A DNA stretch of 64,000 nt from JALYJG01 sp033763555. GTDB taxonomy: Bacteria; Pseudomonadota; Alphaproteobacteria; UBA9219. Both the position numbers and the translations under genes were made by a program. The stretch's first letter is position 1; each line of letters starts with the position of its first letter. The stretch covers positions 15,859 to 79,858 of the forward strand of contig JANRKK010000045.1 in NCBI GenBank assembly GCA_033763555.1, written 5' to 3'. This document shows, piece after piece, positions 57,371-64,000 of the stretch. The notes beneath the pieces are model-generated. The model made no database searches and was not told the DNA's origin. It saw only the letters and a program-made list of their open reading frames with translations.

Positions 57371-58372
57371 TCAGTTTTTACCAATCCTTTTAACCATAAT
57401 TTTTAATATATCCGGCACGCCTTTTCCGGCCACGGCGGAGATTGGATAAACCTCCTTGCGGCTGGCTTTTTTCAGAGCAGCGACTTTGCTTTTAATTTCA
57501 GCAGCGTCCAGCGCGTCGCATTTGTTAAGGGCAACAATCTCGGGCTTGCGGGAAACACCGCTGCCATAAGCTTTCAACTCCGCGCGGATGGTTTTGTAGT
57601 TTTTGACGACATCCTCTTCGGTGCCGTCAACAAGATGCAGCAGCACTTTCGTGCGCTCAACATGGCCCAGAAAGCGCGTGCCAAGGCCGTGGCCTTCATG
57701 TGCGCCTTCAATCAATCCGGGAATATCTGCCAGAACAAAGGTCGTTCCACCATAGCGCCCGCCCACCTGGACCACGCCAAGATTCGGCGAAATTGTTGTA
57801 AAAGGATAAGCCGCAATTTTTGGTTTAGCGGCACTGCACGCCGCAAGAAAAGTTGATTTTCCGGCATTCGGCAGTCCAATCAATCCTGCGTCAGCAATAA
57901 GTTTAAGCCGCAGCCAGATTTCACGCTCTTCCCCGGGATAACCAGGCGTAAATTTTCGCGGCGAACGATTGGTTGAGGATTTATAATGCGCGTTGCCCAT
58001 ACCGCCCGCGCCGCCTTTGAGAAGAATTTCACGTTGCCCGACTTCGGATAAATCGAGCAGAATCGTTTCCTTATCTTCCGCCAGCACTTGAGTGCCAACA
58101 GGAACCCGCAGAACCAAATCCTTGCCATCGGCACCCGAGCGGTTGCGGCCTGCACCGCCGCGTCCATTGGGCGCTTCGTGATGCTGGCGGTAACGGTAAT
58201 CAATCAGAGTGTTGAGATTGGTCGCGGCTTCAAAAACAATATCGCCGCCCCTGCCGCCATTGCCGCCGTCCGGCCCACCAAAGGGGATAAATTTTTCACG
58301 CCGAAAGCTGACAGAGCCTGGCCCGCCATGCCCGCTGGAAACGATAATTTTGGCTTGATCGAGGAATTTCAT
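57371..58372 (-). CDS. obgE: Obg-family GTPase (ribosome assembly)
   Basis: Essential GTPase for large-subunit maturation, 333 residues. The glycine-rich Obg fold fills the first 158 residues (FLDQAKIIVSSGHGGPGSVS, GGPDGGNGGRGGDIVFEA). The G domain has GLPNAGKSTFLAACSAAKP (P-loop), FTTISPNLGVV (G2), LADIPGLIEGAHEG (G3) and ALNKCDALD (G4). The C-terminal extension of longer Obg proteins is missing, as is common. It follows rpmA after 48 bp. A 9-bp inverted repeat abuts its start codon. Confidence 0.96.
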   Translation of the reverse strand: MKFLDQAKIIVSSGHGGPGSVSFRREKFIPFGGPDGGNGGRGGDIVFEAATNLNTLIDYRYRQHHEAPNGRGGAGRNRSGADGKDLVLRVPVGTQVLAEDKETILLDLSEVGQREILLKGGAGGMGNAHYKSSTNRSPRKFTPGYPGEEREIWLRLKLIADAGLIGLPNAGKSTFLAACSAAKPKIAAYPFTTISPNLGVVQVGGRYGGTTFVLADIPGLIEGAHEGHGLGTRFLGHVERTKVLLHLVDGTEEDVVKNYKTIRAELKAYGSGVSRKPEIVALNKCDALDAAEIKSKVAALKKASRKEVYPISAVAGKGVPDILKIMVKRIGKN

Positions 58373-58415
58373 GGCTGAAAGGCCGGATTAAAGACCGGAA
58401 GAGACGCTTTCAGCC
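58373..58415 (-). promoter_or_regulatory. Hairpin abutting the obgE start codon
   Basis: On the mRNA, GGCTGAAAG and CTTTCAGCC form a 9-bp stem that encloses a second CCGG/CCGG stem-loop. The outer stem ends one codon before the obgE AUG, and no Shine-Dalgarno sequence is exposed between them. It could hold back obgE translation or end part of the rplU-rpmA message. Confidence 0.4.
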
Positions 58416-58420
58416 GGGGT

Positions 58421-58675
58421 TTACTTGCCGACGACAGAAACGTAGGTGCGTCCGCCTGACTTTTCGCGGAACTCAATTTTGCCACCGACCTTGGCAAACA
58501 AAGTGTGATCCTTGCCCATGCCGACATTTTCGCCAGCAAAATACTTGGTTCCGCGCTGACGCACGATGATGGCGCCGCCCTTGGCCGTTTCGCCGCCATA
58601 CAGTTTGACGCCCAAGCGGCGCCCGGCGCTGTCACGACCGTTACGGGATGAACCCCCTGCTTTCTTTTGTGCCAT
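58421..58675 (-). CDS. rpmA: 50S ribosomal protein L27
   Basis: Large-subunit protein near the peptidyl-transferase centre, 84 residues. It opens AQKKAGGSSRNGRDSAGRRL and continues LGVKLYGGETAKGGAIIVRQ, RGTKYFAGENVGMGKDHTLF, all L27. The N-terminus starts directly with the mature AQKK form, so no processing is needed. It lies 11 bp downstream of rplU and before obgE in the conserved order. Confidence 0.97.
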   Translation of the reverse strand: MAQKKAGGSSRNGRDSAGRRLGVKLYGGETAKGGAIIVRQRGTKYFAGENVGMGKDHTLFAKVGGKIEFREKSGGRTYVSVVGK

Positions 58676-58686
58676 AACGAAACTCC

Positions 58687-58998
58687 CTAGGCCTTAATTC
58701 CGGTGATCTTGAGAACCGTATATTCCTGACGGTGATTGTTCTTGCGGCGATAGTTCTGGCGGCGCTTCTTCTTGAAGACGATCAGCTTGCCGCTGCGGTT
58801 CTGGGATACAACTTCAGCCGAAATCTTCGCGCCGCTGATGAAAGGTGCGCCGACAGTGACCGTGCCCGCATCGCACAGCATCAACACATCGCCGAGTTCA
58901 ACCTTGGCGTTGGGCTCACCGGGAAGCTTTTCAACCTGGATAACGTCACCTTGGGCAACTTTGTATTGCTTGCCCCCGGTCTTTACGACTGCGAACAT
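58687..58998 (-). CDS. rplU: 50S ribosomal protein L21
   Basis: Large-subunit 23S-binding protein, 103 residues. MFAVVKTGGKQYKVAQGDVI, then EKLPGEPNAKVELGDVLML and the basic late region VFKKKRRQNYRRKNNHRQEY are diagnostic. ATG 58998 follows AAGGA at a spacing of nine; a longer frame to 59034 is not needed. First gene of rplU-rpmA-obgE. Confidence 0.97.
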   Translation of the reverse strand: MFAVVKTGGKQYKVAQGDVIQVEKLPGEPNAKVELGDVLMLCDAGTVTVGAPFISGAKISAEVVSQNRSGKLIVFKKKRRQNYRRKNNHRQEYTVLKITGIKA

Positions 58999-59090
58999 GG
59001 GTCCAATCCTTAATGTCTGAGGCGCGCATGGCAAAAGTCTGAAGCCGCTGCCAGCCGCGAACGGGCGTTTTTGGCCAAATCAGGCCCTTA

Positions 59091-59096
59091 TGTCAA
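59091..59096 (-). promoter_or_regulatory. Possible -35 box for rplU
   Basis: TTGACA on the minus strand about 95 bp upstream of rplU. The sequence 17 bp downstream (CAAAAA) is a poor -10 box, so only the -35 element is supported. Confidence 0.25.
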
Positions 59097-59141
59097 GGAC
59101 AAAGCGGGGGAAATGGCAGAAAAACAGCCTTTGCCAGTGCT

Positions 59142-59678
59142 TTAAAGCATTCTCTGGGAGACGTTTTCCAGAAGCACACGGCGCACATTCCCAGCGCCCA
59201 CGACTTCCTGAATGGCTGCGGTGGCCTTAGCCTTAACCTTGTTAACATCCAGCATATAGCCATTGCGCAGACTACCCTGCCCCAAACCGCCATATAGGGC
59301 CCGCATCAGGGAATCCATCACCCGGGGAATATTGCTGTGAACATCGTCGCCGACGCCGAAATCCTTAACTTCAATGACGATCTGCATCGTCACCAGCTGC
59401 TGAACACCCGTTTCAGAAATAATTGGCAGGATTAGAACCGGGAGTCGGACATAAATGGGATCGCCCGCAAAACGGCCGCCTGATACACTATCTCCCTTTT
59501 TAGCATCGCCTTCTTCACCTTCATCGGTCTTGCCACCGCCATGCTTACCTTCACCACCTTCTTTTTTGACTTCTTTTTTAGATTCGGAAGAACCGCTTGA
59601 GGCATGTGCAGGCGACACCCAAACGCTAAGCGCGGCGAGAAGCAAAAACATGCCCGTATAGGACAAAATCCGTCTCAT
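59142..59678 (-). CDS. FliL-like periplasmic protein
   Basis: A 178-residue exported protein. A signal peptide (ILSYTGMFLLLAALSVWVSP, cleavage near AHA) is followed by a Lys/Glu/Gly-rich linker (residues 27-68) with several His. A conserved domain comes next: YVRLPVLILPIISETGVQQL, VTMQIVIEVKDFG, IPRVMDSLMRALYGG and VKAKATAAIQEVVGAGNVRR, ending VLLENVSQRML. This order resembles the C-terminal domain of the flagellar protein FliL and its non-flagellar relatives. There are no flagellar genes here and a cleavable signal replaces the usual anchor, so the function is open. Confidence 0.7.
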   Translation of the reverse strand: MRRILSYTGMFLLLAALSVWVSPAHASSGSSESKKEVKKEGGEGKHGGGKTDEGEEGDAKKGDSVSGGRFAGDPIYVRLPVLILPIISETGVQQLVTMQIVIEVKDFGVGDDVHSNIPRVMDSLMRALYGGLGQGSLRNGYMLDVNKVKAKATAAIQEVVGAGNVRRVLLENVSQRML

Positions 59679-59795
59679 GCGGTTTCCGGGAAAGAGGACG
59701 GTAATCTTGCTATTTTAAGGGTAAAAATTTGAGGAATTGTTAATCATCAGTACTTGTGGAAAAGTAAGCCAGTCATACATAAAAGCGCACAGGTC

Positions 59796-61190
59796 ATGGC
59801 CAAATCGACCACCCAATTTGTCTGCCAGAATTGCGGCTCCGGATTCCCGAAATGGGCCGGGCGCTGCGAAGCCTGCGGCAACTGGAATACGCTGGCCGAG
59901 GAAACCATTGCGGCAGGCCCTCCGAAGGGCTTGGGCGGAAGCAAAGCACGCGGAAAAAGCCGGGTTGAATTTGTTCCCCTGAAGGGCGCGGAAAAGGAAT
60001 TCCCGAGGCATCTTTCCGGTGTCGGCGAGTTTGATCGTGTCGTAGGCGGCGGATTGGTGCCCGGCTCAGCCCTCTTGGTCGGCGGCGACCCAGGCATCGG
60101 CAAGTCAACATTGCTCTTGCAGATTGTCTGCCAGCTCGCGAAGAAGCGACGCGTTGCCTACATCTCGGGTGAAGAAGCAATTGATCAGGTGCGCCTGCGC
60201 GCCGCGCGGCTGGGATTGTCAGATGTGAATTGCCAGCTGGCCAGCGCGACGTCGATACGCGACATCGTCAGCGCGGTCGACGATACCGACGCACCGGATA
60301 TTCTGATCATCGATTCTATTCAGACGATGTATGTCGATACGCTCGACAGCGCGCCCGGCACCGTGGCGCAGGTGCGCACCAGTGCGCAGGAACTAATACG
60401 CATCGCCAAGAAGCGCAACACCGCCCTGCTCCTTGTCGGACATGTGACCAAGGAAGGTACGATCGCCGGGCCGCGCGTGCTGGAACATATGGTCGATACT
60501 GTCCTGTATCTCGAAGGTGATCGCGGGCATCAGTTCCGCGTGCTACGCGCCGTGAAAAACCGTTTCGGCCCCACGGATGAAATCGGTGTATTTGAAATGA
60601 CCGATAAGGGATTGCTTGAAGTCACCAATCCTTCAGCCCTCTTCCTTGCCGACCGGCGCGGTGATACATCGGGTGCGGCGGTGTTCGCTGGATTGGAAGG
60701 CACAAGGCCGGTTCTGGTCGAAATTCAGGCGCTGGTTGCACCCACTTCCTATGGCACGCCGCGCCGTGCCGTTATCGGCTGGGACAGCGGTCGGCTGGCG
60801 ATGGTTCTAGCGGTTCTAGAGGCGCGCTGCGGCGTCGCCTTCGGCATGAATGATGTCTATCTGAATGTTGCAGGCGGATTCCGCATCACGGAACCTGCTG
60901 CCGATCTTGCTGTGGCCGCCGCCCTGCTTTCTTCCCTCACAGGTGAGCCTGTTCCCTCGGAATGTGTGGTGTTTGGCGAAATTGGCCTATCCGGTGAAAT
61001 CCGTCGCGTGAGCCAGCCTGAATTGCGGCTCAAGGAAGCTGTGAAGCTGGGCTTCACCCAAGCCATTATGCCGCAAATGGATAATACGCGGAAAACGGCT
61101 GCGGAAGTCCCCCTCAAGCGGATTGAAGTCCGGCAGCTCAGCGAACTCCTGCCCCTGTTTCAGGCGACTCCTCAAGCCAAACGCGCCTGA
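59796..61190 (+). CDS. radA: DNA repair protein RadA
   Basis: RecA-like ATPase that helps process recombination intermediates, 464 residues. The zinc finger FVCQNCGSGFPKWAGRCEAC lies at the N-terminus (four Cys). LLVGGDPGIGKSTLLLQI is Walker A, ILIIDSIQTMY is Walker B and the RadA-specific AVKNRFGPTDEIG is the KNRFG motif. The Lon-protease-like C-terminal domain has GVAFGMNDVYLNVAGGFRI and GEIGLSGEIRRVSQPELRLK. ATG 59796 is chosen because the zinc finger must follow it closely. It is followed by cvpA and purF. Confidence 0.96.
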   Translation: MAKSTTQFVCQNCGSGFPKWAGRCEACGNWNTLAEETIAAGPPKGLGGSKARGKSRVEFVPLKGAEKEFPRHLSGVGEFDRVVGGGLVPGSALLVGGDPGIGKSTLLLQIVCQLAKKRRVAYISGEEAIDQVRLRAARLGLSDVNCQLASATSIRDIVSAVDDTDAPDILIIDSIQTMYVDTLDSAPGTVAQVRTSAQELIRIAKKRNTALLLVGHVTKEGTIAGPRVLEHMVDTVLYLEGDRGHQFRVLRAVKNRFGPTDEIGVFEMTDKGLLEVTNPSALFLADRRGDTSGAAVFAGLEGTRPVLVEIQALVAPTSYGTPRRAVIGWDSGRLAMVLAVLEARCGVAFGMNDVYLNVAGGFRITEPAADLAVAAALLSSLTGEPVPSECVVFGEIGLSGEIRRVSQPELRLKEAVKLGFTQAIMPQMDNTRKTAAEVPLKRIEVRQLSELLPLFQATPQAKRA

Positions 61191-61272
61191 TTCAACTTCC
61201 GGCTGCGTTTTGACCGCTAAAATATGGTTTTTTCAATGAAACCATTAACTTTCCAGAATTATATGCTAGATA

Positions 61273-61303
61273 GACCCCGTTTTCGGGCAGGTTCTTGGGG
61301 GTC
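61273..61303 (+). repeat. Inverted repeat over the cvpA ribosome site
   Basis: GACCCC (61273-61278) and GGGGTC (61298-61303) can pair across 19 bases. The right arm includes the G-rich stretch that best fits a ribosome site for ATG 61310, and CCCG-TTTT-CGGG can form instead. It may influence cvpA translation. Confidence 0.3.
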
Positions 61304-61309
61304 CTGGAT

Positions 61310-62074
61310 ATGGAAGTGCATCACGGCCTGAATATCCTCGATTATTCGGTCTTCGGCATTATCCTGCTGTCGGGGCTTCTGGCCCTCATGCGCGGCTTTA
61401 TCCGCGAAGTGCTTTCCCTGGGCGCCTGGATTGGCGCCTATTTTGTTTCCGCCAAATATCACACTCTCGCCGAACCCTGGGCCCACCGCTACATCAAGAA
61501 TGATACAGGCGCCAGCGTTCTGGCTGCTCTTGTCATATTTATCGCCACACTGATCATCCTTTCTCTTGCAGGCTATCTGATCGCGCGTCTGGTGCGCGGC
61601 AGGGCCTTGAATGCCATCGACCGTTCGCTGGGCTTCCTGTTTGGGTTGCTGCGCGGCGTTTTGATTGTCTGCCTCGTCTATCTCGGCGCAACCTATATTC
61701 CCTGGCTGAACATGGACAAGCTTGACCGCAAGGCCGGGCAGGAGACCATTGCCGAAAATACCGAGCAGGGCACAGCCAAGGAAGAAAAGGAAAAAGATCA
61801 GCCGCCTGAATGGCTCGCACAGGCCAAGACCCGTCCGGCTCTGGCGCGAGGCGCGAATCTTCTGAAAGCCTTCATTCCCGAAAAAGACATCGAAAAAACC
61901 ATGCGCCAGTATGACGAGCAGAAATCATCCGCACGGCGCATGATCGACCAGCAGGCCTATGATATGCTGTCGCCACCGGGCGGTGGCGCAAAGCCAACTG
62001 AAAAACCTTCTTCCTATGACGACAAGGAACGTTCCAACCTGAACCAGCTGATTATCCAGCAGAGCAAGCCATGA
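61310..62074 (+). CDS. cvpA: CvpA-family membrane protein
   Basis: Inner-membrane protein of 254 residues. Four membrane helices occur in the first 150: LDYSVFGIILLSGLLALMRG, VLSLGAWIGAYFVSAKY, VLAALVIFIATLIILSLAGY and LFGLLRGVLIVCLVYLGATY. RGFIREVLSLGAWI and DRSLGFLFGLLRG are CvpA signatures. The C-terminal 100 residues are charged and probably cytoplasmic. ATG 61310 sits behind a G-rich site. Its stop overlaps the purF start, the usual cvpA-purF arrangement. The exact role is unsettled (biofilm, colicin V, bile resistance in other species). Confidence 0.9.
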   Translation: MEVHHGLNILDYSVFGIILLSGLLALMRGFIREVLSLGAWIGAYFVSAKYHTLAEPWAHRYIKNDTGASVLAALVIFIATLIILSLAGYLIARLVRGRALNAIDRSLGFLFGLLRGVLIVCLVYLGATYIPWLNMDKLDRKAGQETIAENTEQGTAKEEKEKDQPPEWLAQAKTRPALARGANLLKAFIPEKDIEKTMRQYDEQKSSARRMIDQQAYDMLSPPGGGAKPTEKPSSYDDKERSNLNQLIIQQSKP

Positions 62075-63531
62075 TGCTGAGCACCGACCCTTTTGACGAT
62101 GACAAGCTGAAAGAAGAATGCGGCGTCTTCGGCATTGCCGGGAAAGATTCCGCCGCGGCCATGGCCACGCTGGGGCTGCATGCGCTCCAGCATCGCGGGC
62201 AGGAAGCCGCGGGCATTGTCAGTTTCGACGGTGAGCATTTTCACTCTCACCACGCGCTGGGTCATGTTGGCGAAAACTTCAACTCTGAGGCTGTTATCAA
62301 AAAGCTGCTCGGCTCGATGGCCATCGGCCATACGCGCTATGCCACCACAGGTGAAACGGCGTTGCGCAACGTTCAGCCATTGTTTGCGGATTTTGATTTT
62401 GGTGGCTTCGCCATCGGCCATAACGGTAATCTGACCAACGCCTATTCACTCCGCAAACAGTTAGTGAAGCGCGGCTGCCTGTTCCGCTCGACCACGGACA
62501 CAGAAGTTATCATTCATTTGATGGCTATGGCCCGTGGCGGGAATGTTATTGATCGCTTGATCGAGGCTCTGCGGCAAGTAGAGGGCGCCTACTCACTCGT
62601 CGCGCTTACCAAAAATATGATGATCGGTATCCGCGATCCCTATGGCGTACGGCCGCTGGTGCTTGGCAAATTTGAAGAGGCTTATGTGCTGGCCAGCGAA
62701 ACCTGCGCCCTGGATATTATTGGTGCCGATTTCATTCGCGACATTGAACCCGGCGAGATGGTTATCATTCAGGATGGGCGCCTTGAAACTGTGCATCCCT
62801 TCGGCAAGCATCCGCACAAATTCTGCATCTTTGAGTATATTTATTTTGCCCGTCCGGATTCATCGGTTGAGGGCCGTTCAGTTTATGAAATGCGCAAGCA
62901 GATCGGTATTGAATTAGCGCGTGAATCGCCTGTTCCGGCTGACATTGTCGTCCCTGTGCCAGATTCCGGCGTCCCTGCTGCTATCGGCTATGCGCAGGAA
63001 AGCCATATCCCGTTTGATCTCGGTATTATCCGTAACCATTATGTCGGCCGTACCTTCATTCAACCGACCGACCGCATCCGGCATCTGGGCGTGAAGCTGA
63101 AGCATAATGCCAACCGCCGCTTCATTGAAGGCAAGCGCGTTATTCTGGTTGATGATTCCATCGTGCGCGGTACGACCTCAACCAAGATTGTGGAAATGAT
63201 GCGCAGCGCCGGGGCAAAAGAAGTGCATATGCGCATCTCCAGCCCACCGACCAAGCATAGCTGCTTCTACGGCATCGACACGCCGCAGAAGGAAAAGCTT
63301 CTGGCGCATAATTATACGGTAGAACAGATGGGACGCTTTATCGGTGTGGACAGTCTGGCCTTCATCTCGCTCGACGGCCTCTATCGTGCGATGGGCGAAG
63401 CCAAACGTAATGCCGAAGCACCTCAATATTGCGATGCCTGCTTCAGTGGTGATTACCCCATCCAGCTGACCGACCTCAACGCCAACGAAATGCAGGGCGA
63501 GCTGTCGTTCCTCGCTAAAGCGAGTGAGTAG
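62071..63531 (+). CDS. purF: Amidophosphoribosyltransferase
   Basis: First committed step of purine synthesis, 486 residues. The N-terminal glutaminase has the catalytic Cys in KEECGVFGIAG after a short propeptide, then LQHRGQEAAGI and IGHTRYATTGE. The PRPP site is VILVDDSIVRGTTSTKIVEM. Four cysteines sit where the B. subtilis-type enzyme binds an Fe4S4 cluster (KFCIFEYIYFARPDSS, HSCFYGIDTP, QYCDACFSGDYP). The two start codons ATG 62071 and 62074 are equivalent. It is coupled to cvpA. Confidence 0.97.
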   Translation: MMLSTDPFDDDKLKEECGVFGIAGKDSAAAMATLGLHALQHRGQEAAGIVSFDGEHFHSHHALGHVGENFNSEAVIKKLLGSMAIGHTRYATTGETALRNVQPLFADFDFGGFAIGHNGNLTNAYSLRKQLVKRGCLFRSTTDTEVIIHLMAMARGGNVIDRLIEALRQVEGAYSLVALTKNMMIGIRDPYGVRPLVLGKFEEAYVLASETCALDIIGADFIRDIEPGEMVIIQDGRLETVHPFGKHPHKFCIFEYIYFARPDSSVEGRSVYEMRKQIGIELARESPVPADIVVPVPDSGVPAAIGYAQESHIPFDLGIIRNHYVGRTFIQPTDRIRHLGVKLKHNANRRFIEGKRVILVDDSIVRGTTSTKIVEMMRSAGAKEVHMRISSPPTKHSCFYGIDTPQKEKLLAHNYTVEQMGRFIGVDSLAFISLDGLYRAMGEAKRNAEAPQYCDACFSGDYPIQLTDLNANEMQGELSFLAKASE

Positions 63532-63533
63532 AA

Positions 63534-64000
63534 TTACTTCTTCTTTTTATCTTCATACGGATTAACACTCTTTTTTAGCTGCCAACGTATCGGCACGCCC
63601 TGCAGTTTAAAAAGCTCCCGCAAGCCATTGGTCAGAAAGCGCTGATAGCTGTCGGGCAGATCGACGGGCTTGTTGACCCAGAGCGAAAAAGTCGGCGGAC
63701 GGCTCTTTACCTGCGTCATATAGCGGAGCTTTACGCGGCGGCCGGAAACAATCGGCGGCGGATGATTGTCTTCCATATCCTTGAGCCAGCGGTTGAGTTG
63801 TCCCGTCGAGACCCGCTTGTTCCAGGTTTCATAGATCTTCAGAACAGCCTTCATCAGATCGCCCAAGCCTTCACCTTCCAGTGCGGAAAGCGGCACAAGC
63901 GGCAAGCCCGCAGCCTGGGCGAGGGACTCTTCAGCCCGGTAGCCGATCTCTTTCATCACTGCCTTTTTATTTTTGATGGTGTCCCATTTGTTGACGGCGA
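63534..64000 (-). CDS. der: GTPase Der (EngA), 3' part only
   Basis: Double-Era-like GTPase that assists 50S assembly. The visible part is the end of the second GTPase domain and the whole KH-like C-terminal domain. The frame enters from the right edge with AVNKWDTIKNKK (NKWD is the G4 motif), then LVPLSALEGEGL (G5), VSTGQLNRWLKDME, PPPIVSGRRVKLRYMTQVKS, FSLWVNKPVDLPDSYQRFL and GVPIRWQLKKSVNPYE, all typical of Der. The 5' two-thirds lies beyond the window. It is convergent with purF, ending two bases after its stop. Confidence 0.94.
   Translation of the reverse strand, partial: AVNKWDTIKNKKAVMKEIGYRAEESLAQAAGLPLVPLSALEGEGLGDLMKAVLKIYETWNKRVSTGQLNRWLKDMEDNHPPPIVSGRRVKLRYMTQVKSRPPTFSLWVNKPVDLPDSYQRFLTNGLRELFKLQGVPIRWQLKKSVNPYEDKKKK

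Noticed and set aside
59142..59678. TonB or histidine-rich metal-binding protein
   Set aside because: The charged linker is short and Gly/Glu/Lys-rich rather than Pro- or His-dominated, and the C-terminal domain fits FliL-type proteins better.

Overview
The window looks like chromosome of an alphaproteobacterium with mid-50s GC by eye. The evidence is the local gene orders: tatABC-serS-nlpD, rplU-rpmA-obgE, radA-cvpA-purF, aroK-aroB beside xerD, an S9 protein with an N-terminal extension, and an OmpR/EnvZ-type pair. Nearly everything is densely packed with ATGA-type overlaps. I see no prophage, insertion sequence or CRISPR array. The order or family cannot be decided from the sequence alone.

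Layout. (1) 1-10.3 kb: the 3' part of murJ, then envelope and exopolysaccharide genes: a WecG/TagA glycosyltransferase, a GT2 enzyme, two acyltransferase-3 membrane proteins flanking a FabD-like transacylase, an O-antigen-polymerase-like protein, a GH5 glycosidase and a UDP-glucuronate-decarboxylase-like enzyme. These end at an initiator tRNA. (2) 10.3-13.3 kb: an NRAMP-family metal transporter behind a terminator-like leader, tRNA-Gly, a secreted protein of unknown function and AT-rich spacers. (3) 13.4-18 kb: a lipid A modification operon (LABN, ArnT-like, PAP2), an XRE regulator, small unknowns, an apparently frameshifted small gene and a three-repeat GLPGGSSL protein. (4) 18-22 kb: divergent polysaccharide deacetylase, rhodanese, PCMT-family protein, a palindromic repeat, rpsI-rplM. 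(5) 22-26.5 kb: a rhamnosyltransferase-like GT2 divergent from rfbCBDA, with a strong inverted repeat between them. (6) 26.4-33.5 kb: miaA, tatABC, a DUF4153 protein, serS, an nlpD-like gene, trpC. (7) 33.5-43 kb: pip, a TagD-like cytidylyltransferase, xerD, a large secreted unknown, aroK-aroB, an L-2-hydroxyglutarate-dehydrogenase-like flavoprotein, a two-component system. (8) 43-44 kb: a low-GC DEDDh nuclease and an unknown. (9) 44-50 kb: a five-gene polyol/fructose cassette. (10) 50-64 kb: purC-purS, small envelope genes, nadE, purB, a lipoprotein, obgE-rpmA-rplU, a FliL-like protein, radA-cvpA-purF and the 3' part of der.

The main themes are surface polysaccharide and lipid A remodelling (dTDP-rhamnose supply, glycosyltransferases, polymerase, hydrolase, deacetylase, acyltransferases) and scattered housekeeping operons, with purine genes at three places.

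The most interesting signals are these: a FabD-like protein that has lost the arginine which normally binds the malonyl carboxylate; a polyol cassette whose enzymes could run a mannitol cycle; an initiator tRNA with an A29:U41 pair; a CUU-UGA junction joining two halves of a small gene; the GLPGGSSL repeat protein; and several orphan hairpins or terminators that may mark unannotated RNAs.
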